Positions 62,883 through 64,000 of a stretch of DNA of 64,000 bases are shown here, in pieces. Both the position numbers and the translations under genes were made by a program. The notes beneath the pieces were generated by a model. The model did no database searches. It was not told the origin of the DNA and was given only the letters and a program-made list of their open reading frames with translations. Origin of the DNA: Oscheius tipulae (lineage: Eukaryota > Nematoda > Chromadorea > Rhabditida > Rhabditidae); the NCBI GenBank assembly GCA_037178975.1, contig JASJZH010000004.1:4340001-4404000 (forward strand), read 5' to 3'. The stretch's first letter is position 1. Every line of letters begins with the position of its first letter.

Positions 62883-64000
62883 TTAGAAAGACTGCCCGAG
62901 GTTGGGTACGGCACCGAAGAGACTGAAAGTGGCTCCGCAGAGAAAACAAGTAAATACGACCAAACAAAAACGATCGACAACCATAGCTGCCCACTTCCAG
63001 TTGTCTTCTACTTGTTTCGCTCGCTCCTTTTCTTCGAACGAGGCCCGGATTTCCTGAAACATTTACATCTTTGAGCACAAGGCTGTTACTAGGAGATTAT
63101 TGTGGATCTGTTGCAAGACGAGCAGTTGAGCAATTAAACCCGGAGCCACCTGAATGTTTTTATAAGTAGACACAAAATACTTCGAACTCGATTGTTTTTG
63201 AGTGAGCTCTGTCCGGCCCGTTGACTACCATGTCTCCACAAATGTGTGGTTCCTATTGTTGGCTGCAACTCTTCCCCTTCTTCTTCGTTGATCCGACTCA
63301 CTCTGAACAGTTTTCCAATTGCAATAATGCGACTTTTCGCTTGTTTTGAAATTCAAATCATCAAAGTGTCTCGGTTTCTTTTGAGATTTTCGGTCGAGTC
63401 TTGGCTAATCGCAGGAGACAGAGAACAGGGATAAAAGACTGGTGACTCTCGTTCAAAGTGACGCGACCAGCTGGGAATGGTCGAGGATAAGCTGCTGGGA
63501 AACGATGAACATTTTGTCTAACCGACCGTGGAGAATTAGGTGCCGAGTCGACGAGAATCGAGGCCAGAAGAGACTTTGTACACACTCCACTTCGTTCGGG
63601 CTCTTCTTCAGCCAGCTTATACAGTCTGCCCCATCGAGCCACATAACCAGGTCGTTTCATGCACAACAGCCACGGGAGCCAGTTCAACATCACCAGCTCA
63701 AACTGAATTAGACAGTACTCTACATACTAAAAAAAAAAACTTTACCAAGTAGCTCATTTCATGTGTAGCAGCTGACCGATTGTGGAAGTTCAGAGCCATG
63801 GCAGTCGCGGTGACACAAACAGCACAAGTGAACATACAGACGGCAAAGAAGGCGCCCAGAAAGGGAACGGCTTCCGAGGTTGGAGGAGACAATTCCGCCA
63901 CGTAGTTTTGGAAGATACAGATGGAAAGCATTATGGTTATCTCTGGAGGAAACAAATTAAGCAATGGTATGCGAAACAGGCATACGTAAACTCATTTTTT
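62883..64000 (-). CDS. Nicotinic acetylcholine receptor subunit, C-terminal half (5' part outside window)
   Basis: Pentameric ligand-gated cation channel subunit of the Cys-loop family. At the window edge the reading is in TM2 (EITIMLSICIFQNYVAEL), then PPTSEAVPFLG leading into TM3 (AFFAVCMFTCAVCVTATAMA) with LNFHNRSAATHEMS, matching the conserved PPTS..VPLIG block and the NxHHRS-type loop. The intracellular loop begins NWLPWLLCMKRPG, typical of nAChR, and is about 170 residues. The pre-M4 helix is EIRASFEEKERAKQVEDNWK, then WAAMVVDRFCLVVFTCFLCG as TM4, ending FGAVPNLGQSF with TAA at 62883. The extracellular domain with the Cys loop lies beyond base 64,000, so alpha versus non-alpha cannot be decided. 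An intron lies near 63,060-63,090. Confidence 0.9.

Overview
The window looks like nematode genomic DNA. Coding regions are broken into many short exons by very short introns, mostly about 32-60 nt. Nearly every intron ends in a T-rich stretch followed by CAG. Several start codons sit just downstream of an identical acceptor with no donor in sight, as expected for spliced-leader trans-splicing. Gene content points the same way: clear counterparts of C. elegans zen-4, rfc-3, kle-2, anillin, lin-49, lin-45 and SMG genes, an otopetrin and a nicotinic acetylcholine receptor subunit. Species cannot be named from the sequence. From memory, several of these genes (zen-4, lin-45, lin-49, rfc-3, the PRP18 gene) lie on C. 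elegans chromosome IV, so this may be a piece of the same ancestral linkage group.

Layout. 0-13.6 kb: the 5' part of a MKLP1/ZEN-4 kinesin (minus), a truncated worm-type casein kinase pseudogene (plus), then a very large multi-cadherin-repeat receptor (minus). 14.1-18.6 kb: a head-to-tail minus-strand cluster FMC1 - KLE-2/CAP-H2 - RFC3 that looks like an operon. It is divergent from PRP18 (plus, 18.9-20.2 kb). 20.2-25.2 kb: a small four-TM protein tucked about 60 bp behind anillin (minus). 25.2-27.1 kb: a poorly resolved stretch with two small unrecognised genes. 27.4-30.1 kb: an otopetrin proton channel (plus). 30.4-34.9 kb: a secreted Thr-rich mucin-like protein and a multi-TM nematode protein (minus). 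36.3-39.9 kb: a BRPF/LIN-49 chromatin reader (plus). 40-41.7 kb: an unrecognised multi-exon gene (minus). 42.3 kb: a palindromic MITE. 43.2-48.4 kb: an EST1/SMG-type NMD protein and RAF kinase LIN-45 (minus). 50.2-54.1 kb: a USP4/15-type deubiquitinase (plus). 54.5-64 kb: a small secreted Cys-rich protein (minus), a vezatin-like protein (plus), an SLC17-like transporter (plus), a VMA22-like V-ATPase assembly factor (minus), an unresolved minus gene, and the 3' half of a nicotinic receptor subunit (minus).

The genes are mostly independent housekeeping and signalling genes. Several act in cell division (ZEN-4, anillin, condensin II, RFC), but I see no new multi-gene system. The most novel material is a set of genes I could splice but not name (25.9-27.1, 30.4-33.2, 40-41.7, 54.5-55.0, 61.1-62.6 kb). 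Gene ends given below run from start codon to stop codon and include introns. Splice junctions were read by eye.
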